Positions 5,656-13,028 of a stretch of DNA of 15,730 nucleotides are shown here, piece by piece; positions within the stretch are counted from its first letter, which is position 1, and every line of letters begins with the position of its first letter. Location: assembly GCA_037445575.1 (NCBI GenBank), contig JBBIKH010000063.1:1-15730 (forward strand), read 5' to 3'. The notes under the pieces were generated by a model. The model was not told where the DNA came from. It was given only the letters and a program-made list of their open reading frames with translations, and made no database searches. The stretch is from Oleimicrobium sp037445575 (GTDB lineage: Bacteria; Zhuqueibacterota; Zhuqueibacteria; JANLFK01; Oleimicrobiaceae). The position numbers were made by a program, and so were the translations under genes.

Positions 5656-7811
5656 ACATCTCCCTCCCGCGCAAGGTTCTCGTGCTTGGCAGCTCGGCGC
5701 TGAAGATCGGCGAGGCTGGCGAGTTTGACTACTCCGGCAGCCAGGCCATCAAGGCGCTGAAGCAGGAAGGGGTCTCGGTCGTCCTGGTGAACCCGAATAT
5801 CGCAACCATCCAGACCTCTGATTACTTGGCTGACGAGGTCTACTTCCTCCCGGTGACGGCGGAGTTCGTCACCAAGGTGATCGAGAGAGAGCGGCCGGAC
5901 GGGATTCTCCTGGGATTCGGCGGCCAGACGGCGCTTAACTGCGGTCTGGAGCTGTACGACGAGGGGGTGTTGGAGCGTCATGGCGTGCGCGTGTTGGGTA
6001 CGTCGGTAGAGGCTATCCGGGTGACAGAAGATCGGGGCCTGTTTGTGGAGTGCCTGACTGGCACAGGCGTCAAGACCCCGCGCAGCCAGGCGGTCACTTC
6101 GACGGAGGAGGCGGTGCAGGTGGCCAAGAGAATCGGCTTCCCGGTGATGGTCCGCGTCGCCTATGCCTTAGGAGGGCTTGGCTCAGGGGTGTGCGTCGAT
6201 GAGGAGTCCCTGCGAGAGCGCACCAGCAGGGCCTTTGCCTTCACGCCACAAGTGCTCATTGAGGAGTATCTGAATGGGTGGAAAGAGGTCGAGTACGAGG
6301 TGGTACGAGACCAATACGACAACTGCATCACCGTGTGCAACATGGAGAACTTTGACCCCATGGGCATTCACACTGGTGAGAGCGTGGTCGTCGCCCCAAG
6401 CCAGACGTTGTCCAATCGAGAGTATCACCTCCTGCGGGAGGTGGCCATCCGGGTCGTGCGCCATCTGCAGATTGTCGGTGAGTGCAACATTCAGTTTGCC
6501 CTCCATCCCCGCAGCGAAGACTATCGGGTGATCGAGGTCAATGCGCGCCTGTCACGTAGCTCTGCCCTTGCTTCCAAGGCGACGGGGTACCCGCTTGCCT
6601 TTGTCGCGGCAAAGCTCGCCCTGGGTCACAGCCTTGTGGATCTGGAGAACTCCATCACCAAGGTAACCAGAGCTTGCTTTGAGCCGGCTCTCGATTATGT
6701 GGTGGTCAAAATCCCGCGCTGGGACCTGAGCAAGTTCCGGATGGTCTCCCGGAAAATTGGGTCCGGCATGAAATCGGTGGGGGAAGTGATGGCCATCGGC
6801 CGCAAGTTCGAAGAGGCGCTGCAGAAGGCGCTGCGCATGTTGGAGATCGGCGCCGTCGGGCTGGTGGCCAACACCTGGCGTCCCCACGCGGATCTGGAAA
6901 GGGAGTTACGCGAGCCCACCGACTTGCGGATCTTTGCTATCGCCGAGGCCCTGGAAGCGGGGATCCCGGTGACGCGTATCCATGAGCTGACCCACATCGA
7001 TCCGTGGTTCCTCCACAAAATGGCCAACATCGTAGCGATTGCGGGGGAACTCCGCGGGGCAAAAGGGAGGCTTTCCATGGAGCTCTTGCGCCGCGCCAAG
7101 GAACACGGCTTCAGTGATCTGCAGATCGCCCGCCTGAGCGGCAGGAGCGAAGATACGGTCCGCACGCTGCGCAAACGGCGAGGAGTGGTGCCCGTCGTCA
7201 AGCAGATCGACACCTTGGCGGCTGAGTATCCGGCGCACACCAACTACCTCTACCTTACCTACAACGGCACCGAGGACGACATCCCTCCGGGCGGAGGAGA
7301 GGCGGTGATGGTACTGGGCTCCGGGGCCTACCGGGTGGGTAGCTCTGTGGAGTTCGATTGGTGCTGCGTGAGCACTGTCCGCACGCTGCGCCAACTCGGC
7401 TACCGGACCATCATGGTCAACTACAACCCGGAGACGGTGAGCACTGACTATGACGAGTGCGACCGGTTGTACTTCGACGAGCTGTCCTTCGAGACGGTGT
7501 TGGAGATCTACGAAAAAGAGAACCCGTTGGGAGTCATCCTCTCTGCGGGCGGCCAGATCCCCAATAACCTAGCGATGAAGTGCCATCGGGCAGGGATGCG
7601 GGTGTTGGGCACTTCGCCGGTGGACATTGACCAGGCGGAGGATCGACGCAAGTTCTCTGTGCTCCTGGACCGTCTGGGTATTGACCAGCCGGAGTGGAAG
7701 GCTGGTCTCGCAGGAGTCAGCGCAGGAGTTTGCCCGCACCGTAGGCTATCCGGTGTTGGTGCGCCCTTCGTACGTGCTCAGCGGCGCCGCCATGAGCGTG
7801 GCGTCCAATGA
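5652..7811 (+). CDS. carB: Carbamoyl-phosphate synthase large subunit, N-terminal part (frameshifted)
   Basis: Large subunit that makes carbamoyl phosphate from bicarbonate, ammonia and two ATP. The reading frame starts at GTG 5652, overlapping the carA stop as GTGA. It covers the first synthetase half: the ALKIGEAGEFDYSGSQA nucleotide-domain start, the first ATP-grasp domain with GWKEVEYEVVRD and EVNARLSRSSALASKATGYP, then the oligomerisation region. It continues into the second half (VLGSGAYRVGSSVEFDW). About residue 683 (nt 7701) homology leaves this frame; the last 36 codons to the stop at 7811 are out-of-frame sequence. The remaining third continues without loss of similarity in the +1 frame to 8844. 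The whole locus is near 1064 codons, normal for CarB. Either the gene is truly broken or the assembly has an indel. The sequence closely resembles the CAD type. Confidence 0.93.
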   Translation: MNISLPRKVLVLGSSALKIGEAGEFDYSGSQAIKALKQEGVSVVLVNPNIATIQTSDYLADEVYFLPVTAEFVTKVIERERPDGILLGFGGQTALNCGLELYDEGVLERHGVRVLGTSVEAIRVTEDRGLFVECLTGTGVKTPRSQAVTSTEEAVQVAKRIGFPVMVRVAYALGGLGSGVCVDEESLRERTSRAFAFTPQVLIEEYLNGWKEVEYEVVRDQYDNCITVCNMENFDPMGIHTGESVVVAPSQTLSNREYHLLREVAIRVVRHLQIVGECNIQFALHPRSEDYRVIEVNARLSRSSALASKATGYPLAFVAAKLALGHSLVDLENSITKVTRACFEPALDYVVVKIPRWDLSKFRMVSRKIGSGMKSVGEVMAIGRKFEEALQKALRMLEIGAVGLVANTWRPHADLERELREPTDLRIFAIAEALEAGIPVTRIHELTHIDPWFLHKMANIVAIAGELRGAKGRLSMELLRRAKEHGFSDLQIARLSGRSEDTVRTLRKRRGVVPVVKQIDTLAAEYPAHTNYLYLTYNGTEDDIPPGGGEAVMVLGSGAYRVGSSVEFDWCCVSTVRTLRQLGYRTIMVNYNPETVSTDYDECDRLYFDELSFETVLEIYEKENPLGVILSAGGQIPNNLAMKCHRAGMRVLGTSPVDIDQAEDRRKFSVLLDRLGIDQPEWKAGLAGVSAGVCPHRRLSGVGAPFVRAQRRRHERGVQ
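7698..7710 (+). other. Frameshift point within carB
   Basis: Frame 5652 reads ...QPEWKA up to about 7703; from 7702 the +1 frame reads LVSQESAQEFARTVGYP and carries all later CarB similarity. Comparing the QP-to-YP interval, animal CAD has 19 residues. A 1-nt insertion here would leave 18, whereas loss of 2 nt inside AAGGCTGG (for instance AG after AAGG, restoring W-K-E-L-V) leaves 19. A 2-nt deletion therefore fits better. No slippery homopolymer or stop-codon shift site of a known programmed type is visible. Confidence 0.85.
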
Positions 7812-8844
7812 CGCAGAGCTGTCGCGGTACCTGCAGCGGGCGGCCGAGGTGTCGGTCGATCACCCCGTGGTGATCAGCAAGTTCTTTGAGAACGCCAAAG
7901 AGATCGAGATCGACGCCGTGGCTAAGGACGGCCAGCTGGTGGTGTACGCGGTCACCGAGCATGTCGAGAACGCAGGGGTCCATTCCGGAGACGCCACTAT
8001 CGTGTTGCCGCCTCAGCGAACGTATCTGGAGACGATGCGGCGCGTCTTGCACATCAGCCGTCGCATCGCCGAGGCGCTGCGCATCAACGGGCCCTTCAAC
8101 ATCCAGTTCTTGGCCAAGGAAAACGAGGTCAAAGTCATCGAGTGCAATCTGCGCGCCTCCCGCTCTTTCCCCTTTGTGTCGAAGATTGCCAAGGTAAACT
8201 TTATCGACCTGGCGACCAGGGTGGTTATGGGCCTGGATGTGCCGAAGAACTCGCGCTCGCTGCTTGACCTGGAGTACGTCGGGGTCAAGGCCCCACAGTT
8301 TTCCTTCACCCGCCTCGAAGGCGCAGATCCCACCCTCGGTGTAGAGATGGCTTCCACGGGTGAGGTGGCTTGCCTTGGTGACGACTTTGAAGAGGCATTT
8401 CTGAAGGCTCTGTTGGCTGTAGGTTATCGGTTGCCCATAAAGTCAGTCCTCCTGTCCACCGGCCCAATCGAAAGCAAGGCCGAGTTCTTGGGTTCCGCAA
8501 GGGTGCTGGCGGATATGGGGATCACCCTCTACGCTACGGGCGGCACGTGTCGTTTTCTTGAGGCGAATGGAGTGAGCAGCATTCACCTCCACTGGCCGCT
8601 GAGCGGTACATCGCCTAGCACCGTGGAATACATCACCCAGGGGAAGATCGACCTGGTCATCAACATTCCCAAGAACTACCAGGAAGAGGAACTCACCAAC
8701 GACTATATCATCCGACGCACGGCAGTGGACTACAACGTGCCGGTCATTACTAACATGCAGCTGGCGCGGCGCTTTGTAGAGGCCTTGGCGCGCAAATCTT
8801 CCGAACAGCTGCAGATCAAGAGCTGGCGAGAATACGGGCATTGA
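7702..8844 (+). CDS. carB: Carbamoyl-phosphate synthase large subunit, C-terminal part (frameshifted)
   Basis: Continuation of carB in the +1 frame (about 380 aa). It contains the second ATP-grasp domain, with VRPSYVLSGAAM, HVENAGVHSGDAT and the metal-binding region VIECNLRASRSFPFVSK, then the MGS-like allosteric domain from about 8440 (KSVLLSTGPIESK) that in relatives binds nucleotide or ornithine effectors. The C-terminus ends IKSWREYGH, a tail I associate with Bacteroidota CarB. There is no proper start for a separate protein: 7702 marks only where homology begins, and an in-frame ATG at 7627 lies in non-homologous sequence. If the frameshift is real, this part would not be made unless restarted internally, for example at ATG 7793. 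If it is a sequence error, this is simply the end of one intact carB. Confidence 0.9.
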   Translation: MVSQESAQEFARTVGYPVLVRPSYVLSGAAMSVASNDAELSRYLQRAAEVSVDHPVVISKFFENAKEIEIDAVAKDGQLVVYAVTEHVENAGVHSGDATIVLPPQRTYLETMRRVLHISRRIAEALRINGPFNIQFLAKENEVKVIECNLRASRSFPFVSKIAKVNFIDLATRVVMGLDVPKNSRSLLDLEYVGVKAPQFSFTRLEGADPTLGVEMASTGEVACLGDDFEEAFLKALLAVGYRLPIKSVLLSTGPIESKAEFLGSARVLADMGITLYATGGTCRFLEANGVSSIHLHWPLSGTSPSTVEYITQGKIDLVINIPKNYQEEELTNDYIIRRTAVDYNVPVITNMQLARRFVEALARKSSEQLQIKSWREYGH

Positions 8845-8859
8845 GCGCCCGTCGGCGCT
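8844..8859 (+). terminator. Short GC hairpin directly after carB
   Basis: AGCGCC (8844-8849), loop CGTC, then GGCGCT (8854-8859) form a perfect 6-bp stem starting at the last base of the carB stop codon. There is no T-run after it, so it may be an RNA end-protecting stem rather than an intrinsic terminator. Confidence 0.3.
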
Positions 8860-8940
8860 GCTCCCCTTCATAGCGGCTGCAAGAGGTGCCTGCCGAGTTT
8901 CGTGCCTTCCGCCTCCTGGGCCAGAATTGCGTGCCCACCT

Positions 8941-8964
8941 GGGCGGCCGGCCCTTTTCTTTCTT
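8941..8964 (+). terminator. Weak intrinsic terminator-like element
   Basis: GGGC (8941-8944) pairs with GCCC (8950-8953) around a 5-nt loop and is followed directly by TTTTCTTTCTT (8954-8964). The stem is only four GC pairs, but the T-rich tail and position between carB and the next promoter suit a terminator. Confidence 0.35.
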
Positions 8965-8991
8965 GACTTTCTCCTTCTAGGGTCTTAAATT
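8963..8991 (+). promoter_or_regulatory. Sigma-70-type promoter for the DUF4190 gene
   Basis: TTGACT at 8963-8968 matches five of six bases of the -35 consensus, followed after exactly 17 bases by TAAATT at 8986-8991, four of six of the -10 consensus. The expected start is about 8998, some 47 nt ahead of the ATG at 9045. Optimal spacing and location in a gap after a terminator-like element support it. Confidence 0.55.
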
Positions 8992-9044
8992 ACCCCGGAA
9001 CCAGCACGAGGAACACTCACGTGGCCTTAGGCATAGGAGGTCCG

Positions 9045-9374
9045 ATGGTTGCGAATCCGCAAGCTGCAAAGCAGAGCGCCAGCGGCCAGGCGGTGGCAGC
9101 GTTTGTGTGCGGGCTGTGCACGCTGCTCCTGGGCAGCTGGTGTTGTTGTCTCTGGCTACCTCTCGGGGTGATTGCCATGGTCCTTGGCAAAATGGAGGAA
9201 CGGGCGATCGCTGAGGGGAGGTCCCCGGTGCAGGGGCGGGCTTTGGCACAATGGGGCTTCTGGTTGGGCTTGGTGGGGCTCATCGTCGGTCTGCTCTTGA
9301 TCGTCGCGGTGTCATCGTTTGTCGGACATTGGCTTAGCTTTGCTGAGCGATGGTCTGATGTTCGCTCATTCTGA
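9045..9374 (+). CDS. Small DUF4190-type membrane protein
   Basis: Membrane protein of unknown function (109 aa). The layout matches DUF4190: a short polar N-terminus, SGQAVAAF leading into a hydrophobic stretch (about residues 15-48) ending LPLGVIAMVLG, a charged segment with GRSPVQGRALAQ, and a second hydrophobic helix (about 70-92). Four cysteines lie inside the first hydrophobic stretch (CGLC and WCCCLW), which is unusual. ATG 9045 was chosen because AGGAGGT at 9035-9041 lies just upstream, though the gap is short; an in-frame GTG at 9021 has no ribosome site. A good promoter precedes it. The gene stands alone before a 166-nt gap, so no pathway can be assigned. Confidence 0.75.
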   Translation: MVANPQAAKQSASGQAVAAFVCGLCTLLLGSWCCCLWLPLGVIAMVLGKMEERAIAEGRSPVQGRALAQWGFWLGLVGLIVGLLLIVAVSSFVGHWLSFAERWSDVRSF

Positions 9375-9440
9375 GGCAGTTGCCACATCCTGCCACGGAG
9401 ATCGGCGACGGGCGCGCCTGTGCCGCCGCCCTGAGGGCCA

Positions 9441-9514
9441 GATACGGTCAGCAAAGGCAAGCAATGCTTCGTGGCCATGCCGGGGCGAGAAAGCTGGTTG
9501 GAGGCGCCGGGACT
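9441..9514 (+). repeat. Intergenic repeat, copy A (upstream of M28 peptidase)
   Basis: Within the gap 9375-9540, short blocks recur in the same order as at 15173-15234: GATACGGTC (9441-9449; 7 of 9 with the other copy), GCAATGCTTCG (9461-9471; identical), AAAGC (9490-9494; identical) and GCCGGGACT (9506-9514; identical), with variable spacers. It lies just ahead of the M28 start. I recognise no named riboswitch or mobile repeat in it. Confidence 0.4.
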
Positions 9515-9540
9515 CCCCTATCGGCTTGCGCGCAAAGAAC

Positions 9541-11124
9541 ATGCGCTTGGCGGTGTGGGTGGACCTCGCCGGGGCATTTCTCCTGGCAGCAAGCCTATGG
9601 GGCCAGCAGGCCCTGGTGCCGACCGAAGGTCTGGGCGTGATTACTGAGGAAGGGGTGCGCGAGTGTGTGTCCTACCTTGCCTCGGACCACATGCGCGGCA
9701 GGAATACCCCCAGCCCGGAGCTGGACAGCTGTGCCAACTTCCTCACCAGGAGGATGGGTGCGGCAGGCCTCGATACCAGCCTTCAGCGCTTCAACCTTCT
9801 GCAGGTGCGCCTTGGGGAGCCCAACACCCTGATGGTGGACAAGGATGGTCAGCGTTTTGTCTACCGCTTGTACCAGGACTTTGTCCCCGTGCACCTCAGC
9901 GGCAATGGAGAGATTGAGGCCCCGGTGGCGTTTGTAGGCTATGGTATCACTGCGCCCGAATATGGTTATGACGACTACCAGGGCATCGAAGTGGCGGGAA
10001 AGGTGGTGTTGCTCTTTACCCATGAACCCCAGGAGCGAGACTCCACGAGCCTGTTTGCTGGTGAGCGTGAAACCCAGCACTCGTCCCTTTACCAAAAGGT
10101 CTCCAACGCGCGCGCCCACGGCGCGGTGGGGGTGCTTTTTGTCACAGATCCTAACAACCACACGTTTGTGCGCCCTGCCAGCGAGTGGATGTCGCAGAGA
10201 AGGATGGAGAATTCTCCGCTGGTTACTCTCGAGGAGCGAGAGGAGAGGCAGCTGATCGTCATGCGGATAGGGAAGCGCCTGGCGGAAGAGCTGGTTGCCC
10301 CAAGCGGTCGTTCCTTGAGCAGCCTTCAGAGCGCCATCGACAATCCGCTTGTGCCGCAGAGCTTCGTGATCCCCGGGGTGACGGTGAGCATGCGCGCGAC
10401 TCTGTCGCACCATCGGTTGCGCACGCAAAATGTGCTCGGCGTGCTCACAGGGCAGGACCCGGTGCTGAAGCACGAGGCAGTGGTGGTGGGCGCCCACTAT
10501 GACCACCTGGGCGCACGCGGCGACACCTTGATTTTCAATGGTGCGGACGACAACTCCTCCGGCACGGCTGGGCTTCTGGCCATTGCCGATGCTTTTGCAG
10601 CCTCCCCCAAGCGACCCAGGCGCACGGTGGTGTTCTGCGCCTTTGCCGGCGAGGAGAAGGGGCTATATGGCTCTCGCTATTATGTGGCCAACCCTTTCTT
10701 GCCTTTGCGGGGAACGGTGGCGATGTTGAATATGGACATGATCGGCCGGAACGACACGGCTGAAGTGGAAGTGGAGGGTGCCGCGAGTACCCCCTGGCTG
10801 CGTGCGCTGACGGAGCGGGCGAACATGGCCGTAGGGCTACGGCTTCGCTTCAGTCCACGCAAGGCCATCGCCTCATCCGATGCGATGCCTTTCGCCTGGC
10901 GAGGAGTGGCCGCGCTCACCTTTACCACCGGGCTGCACGCCGACTATCACCAGCCCACCGACGACGTGGAAAGGCTGGAGCTCGGTCACTTGGCGGACGT
11001 TGCCCGCCTGGTCTTTGCCACTGCCTGGCTGCTGGCGAATGAAGACCTTCCCGCATCCGCCAGGCCAGTAGCGGAGAAGCTGCCTGATGGCCAAACCTCA
11101 GGTCCGGGAAGCACTCGATACTAA
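9541..11124 (+). CDS. Secreted M28-family zinc metallopeptidase with PA-like insert
   Basis: Predicted exported aminopeptidase-like metallopeptidase (527 aa). An N-terminal signal peptide (about residues 1-22, LAGAFLLAASLWG) is followed by a cap region. A protease-associated-like insert comes next (about 115-250, with FVGYGI, GYDDYQGIEVAGKVVLL). The C-terminal M28 domain has all expected zinc residues: His319 (AHYDH), Asp336 (GADDNSSG), catalytic Glu371 and ligand Glu372 (GEEKG), Asp399 (MDMIGRN) and His470 (ADYHQPTDD). The start ATG 9541 is chosen because the signal peptide begins there; the frame is open back to 9319, but that part overlaps the DUF4190 gene and resembles nothing. No clear ribosome site is visible. 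It ends 9 nt before asnA, so it may be cotranscribed with it. Peptide specificity cannot be told from sequence. Confidence 0.9.
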   Translation: MRLAVWVDLAGAFLLAASLWGQQALVPTEGLGVITEEGVRECVSYLASDHMRGRNTPSPELDSCANFLTRRMGAAGLDTSLQRFNLLQVRLGEPNTLMVDKDGQRFVYRLYQDFVPVHLSGNGEIEAPVAFVGYGITAPEYGYDDYQGIEVAGKVVLLFTHEPQERDSTSLFAGERETQHSSLYQKVSNARAHGAVGVLFVTDPNNHTFVRPASEWMSQRRMENSPLVTLEEREERQLIVMRIGKRLAEELVAPSGRSLSSLQSAIDNPLVPQSFVIPGVTVSMRATLSHHRLRTQNVLGVLTGQDPVLKHEAVVVGAHYDHLGARGDTLIFNGADDNSSGTAGLLAIADAFAASPKRPRRTVVFCAFAGEEKGLYGSRYYVANPFLPLRGTVAMLNMDMIGRNDTAEVEVEGAASTPWLRALTERANMAVGLRLRFSPRKAIASSDAMPFAWRGVAALTFTTGLHADYHQPTDDVERLELGHLADVARLVFATAWLLANEDLPASARPVAEKLPDGQTSGPGSTRY

Positions 11125-11133
11125 GAGCCGAAA

Positions 11134-12201
11134 ATGATGCCTCGTGCCCCTGATGTTGCCGCGAGCCCCGCTGGCGTCTTGTTGCCCCGGGGCTATGTCC
11201 CGCGGCTCGGCGTACGCGAGACTGAGCGTGCCATCAAGTTCATCAAGGACCGCTTCGAGGTTGCTCTGGCCCGCGAGCTTAACCTGCTGCGCGCCACTGC
11301 GCCGTTGTTCGTGTTGGCCAATAGCGGCGTCAACGACACGCTGACCGGGACCGAAGAGCCCATCAGTTTTCGCGTGGCCGATCTCGGTGCCGAGGCGGAG
11401 GTGGTCCAGTCGCTGGCAAAGTGGAAGCGCCTGGCTCTGGCCGACTATGGTTTCCGCGTAGGTGAAGGGCTCTACACCGACATGAACGCCATTCGGCCCT
11501 CGGAGCGATTGGACAACCTCCATTCGATCTACGTGGACCAATGGGATTGGGAGCGCGTGATCTCGGCTGAGGAGCGTCGGCCTGCCTTCCTGAAGCGCAT
11601 TGTGGGAAAGATCTACAAGGTCATCCGGCGAATAGAGAGGGCGGTGTGCGTCCGTTATCCGGAGGTTGGACCTCCGCTGTTGCCTCGGCGGATCCACTTT
11701 GTGAGCGCAGAGGAGCTTGCCCGGCGCTATCCGGAACTTGCTCCCCGAGAACGCGAGGACCGCATCTGCCAGGAGCATGGGGCGGTTTTCGTGATGGGCA
11801 TCGGAGCTCCCCTGCGCGACGGCCGGCCGCATGACCTGCGTGCCCCCGACTATGACGACTGGACCACCACGGTTGACGGACAGACTGGCCTCAACGGCGA
11901 CATCCTGGTCTGGTACCCATTGCTGCAATGCGCCATGGAGCTCTCCTCCATGGGGATCAGAGTTGACGCCGAGGCCTTGCAAAGGCAGTTGCACCTGTGT
12001 GGGGAGGAGAAGAGGCAGAGGCTCTATTACCATCAGCGGCTGTTGCGGGGGGAACTTCCCCTTTCCATTGGCGGTGGTATTGGCCAGTCCCGTTTGTGCA
12101 TGTTCTACCTGCGCAAGGCGCACATTGGCGAAGTGCAGGCATCGCTTTGGCCGGAACAGATGAGGCAGGCGTGCCGCCAACATGGGGTGCATCTACTGTA
12201 G
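11134..12201 (+). CDS. asnA: Aspartate--ammonia ligase (asparagine synthetase A)
   Basis: Makes asparagine from aspartate, ammonia and ATP through an aspartyl-AMP intermediate; structurally a class II aminoacyl-tRNA-synthetase-like enzyme (355 aa). Similarity to E. coli AsnA runs the full length: HSLAKWKR appears as QSLAKWKR, with GEGLYTDMNAIRP, HSIYVDQWDWERV, the APDYDDW segment, GLNGDILVWYP, ELSSMGIRVDA and the ATP-binding GGGIGQSR. E. coli AsnA is 330 aa; the extra residues here are mainly a 20-residue N-terminal extension, so a start downstream of ATG 11134 (ATG also at 11137) is possible. The upstream AAGAG is only a weak ribosome site. AsnA is cytoplasmic and usually dimeric. It is less widespread in bacteria than AsnB, and its neighbours here are not ammonia-assimilation genes. 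Confidence 0.97.
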   Translation: MMPRAPDVAASPAGVLLPRGYVPRLGVRETERAIKFIKDRFEVALARELNLLRATAPLFVLANSGVNDTLTGTEEPISFRVADLGAEAEVVQSLAKWKRLALADYGFRVGEGLYTDMNAIRPSERLDNLHSIYVDQWDWERVISAEERRPAFLKRIVGKIYKVIRRIERAVCVRYPEVGPPLLPRRIHFVSAEELARRYPELAPREREDRICQEHGAVFVMGIGAPLRDGRPHDLRAPDYDDWTTTVDGQTGLNGDILVWYPLLQCAMELSSMGIRVDAEALQRQLHLCGEEKRQRLYYHQRLLRGELPLSIGGGIGQSRLCMFYLRKAHIGEVQASLWPEQMRQACRQHGVHLL

Positions 12202-12242
12202 GGACTGGCAAGCAGGAGCTTTCTCGGAGGAGAAAAGCAGAG

Positions 12243-12377
12243 ATGGCTGGCCGCAAGATCGACAATCGTCAGAAGAAGGTCGTAACACCCAAGCGCGAGT
12301 ATGGCAAGGACCGCGGCCACTTTCAGCGCCAGAAGCAGGCGCAACGTGGCCCGCAGCGCGGGGTGCCAAAGCGTTAA
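12243..12377 (+). CDS. 44-residue highly basic protein of unknown function
   Basis: Small ORF encoding 44 residues, 15 of them Arg or Lys against three acidic (net about +12), plus six glutamines. It has no hydrophobic segment, so it is probably cytoplasmic and may bind RNA, DNA or ribosomes. Support for its being a gene: a strong ribosome site GGAGGAG at 12226-12232, ten bases before the ATG; it fills the gap between asnA and the Sua5-family gene; and that gene's own ribosome site follows 5 nt after the stop. The frame is also open upstream through the end of asnA, but that portion is out of frame with asnA and is ignored. I recognise no family. Confidence 0.6.
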   Translation: MAGRKIDNRQKKVVTPKREYGKDRGHFQRQKQAQRGPQRGVPKR

Positions 12378-12399
12378 CCCATAGGAGGGGCTACTGGCT

Positions 12400-13011
12400 G
12401 TGGAGCGGGTGCAGGTCAATCCGAAGAACCCCCAGGGGCGGCTCATCCGTCGGGCCGCGGCCGTGTTGGCAAACGGGGGCCTCATCTGCTACCCCACCGA
12501 CACGGTGTATGGGGTTGGGTGCGACATTTTCAACAAGAAGGCCATTGAACGGGTGTACCGGCTTAAGGCAAAAGGGCGCAGGGACCCGCTGAGCTTTATT
12601 TGCCCGGATCTGCAGGGGATCGCGCAGTATGCGCATGTGTCCGACCGCGCCTATCGCATTATGCGCCGGTTGCTTCCAGGCCCGTACACGGTGGTCCTGC
12701 CGGCTACTCGCCTTGTGCCCAAGATGATGATGTCTAATCGCAAGACGGTGGGCATCCGCGTGCCGGACAATGTCATCTGTCACATGCTGTTAGAAGAATT
12801 CGGTAAACCTATCGTCAGCACCAGCGCATCCTTGCCTGGGGGCGAGATCCTCCACGAACCGGAGGAGATCGCCGAGGTACTTGCTCCCCACGTGGACTTT
12901 TTCCTGGATTGCGGGCCCTTGGGGCTGGAGCCCTCCACGGTGGTGGATCTAACCGGCGATGAGCCTGTGGTGCTGCGGCAGGGCAAAGGGCCGGTGGATT
13001 TGCTCTACTGA
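12400..13011 (+). CDS. Sua5/YciO/YrdC family protein (YciO-like)
   Basis: YrdC-domain protein (203 aa). YrdC/Sua5 members make threonylcarbamoyl-AMP from threonine, bicarbonate and ATP for the t6A base at position 37 of ANN-decoding tRNAs. Visible motifs: PTDTVYGVGCD near residue 32, the KGRRDPLSF region, LLPGPYTVVL, KTVGIRVPDN and VSTSASLPGG. The ends, with NPQGRLIRRA at the start and a TVVDLTGDEPVVLRQG close, resemble E. coli YciO most, and there is no C-terminal Sua5 domain. YciO itself is reported to have a weaker or different activity, so the t6A role is probable but not certain. GTG 12400 is preceded by AGGAGGGG at 12383-12390. It follows the small basic protein and probably shares its transcript. 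Confidence 0.88.
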   Translation: MERVQVNPKNPQGRLIRRAAAVLANGGLICYPTDTVYGVGCDIFNKKAIERVYRLKAKGRRDPLSFICPDLQGIAQYAHVSDRAYRIMRRLLPGPYTVVLPATRLVPKMMMSNRKTVGIRVPDNVICHMLLEEFGKPIVSTSASLPGGEILHEPEEIAEVLAPHVDFFLDCGPLGLEPSTVVDLTGDEPVVLRQGKGPVDLLY

Positions 13012-13028
13012 GGCTTAGGAGAGGGACA

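Noticed and set aside
7698..7710. Programmed ribosomal frameshift in carB
   Set aside because: No slippery run, in-frame stop at the shift point, or internal Shine-Dalgarno-like stimulator is evident, and I know of no CarB recoding. An indel is simpler.
9441..9514. Known riboswitch (cobalamin, c-di-GMP-I, SAM, TPP) for the intergenic repeat
   Set aside because: Fragments such as GGGAAAGCC and GGGACT look similar, but the conserved cores of these classes are not present in full in either copy.
9319..9540. Longer N-terminus for the M28 peptidase
   Set aside because: It would bury the signal peptide and overlap the DUF4190 gene; the sequence is Arg/Trp-rich and unlike the family.
9595..10506. 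303-aa open frame on the minus strand in the M28 gene
   Set aside because: Antisense to a peptidase with all catalytic residues; composition typical of a shadow frame.
11098..12192. 364-aa open frame on the minus strand across asnA
   Set aside because: It lies wholly opposite asnA, whose motifs match throughout; the minus-strand product is rich in Leu/His/Gln and resembles no protein. It is a GC-rich shadow frame.
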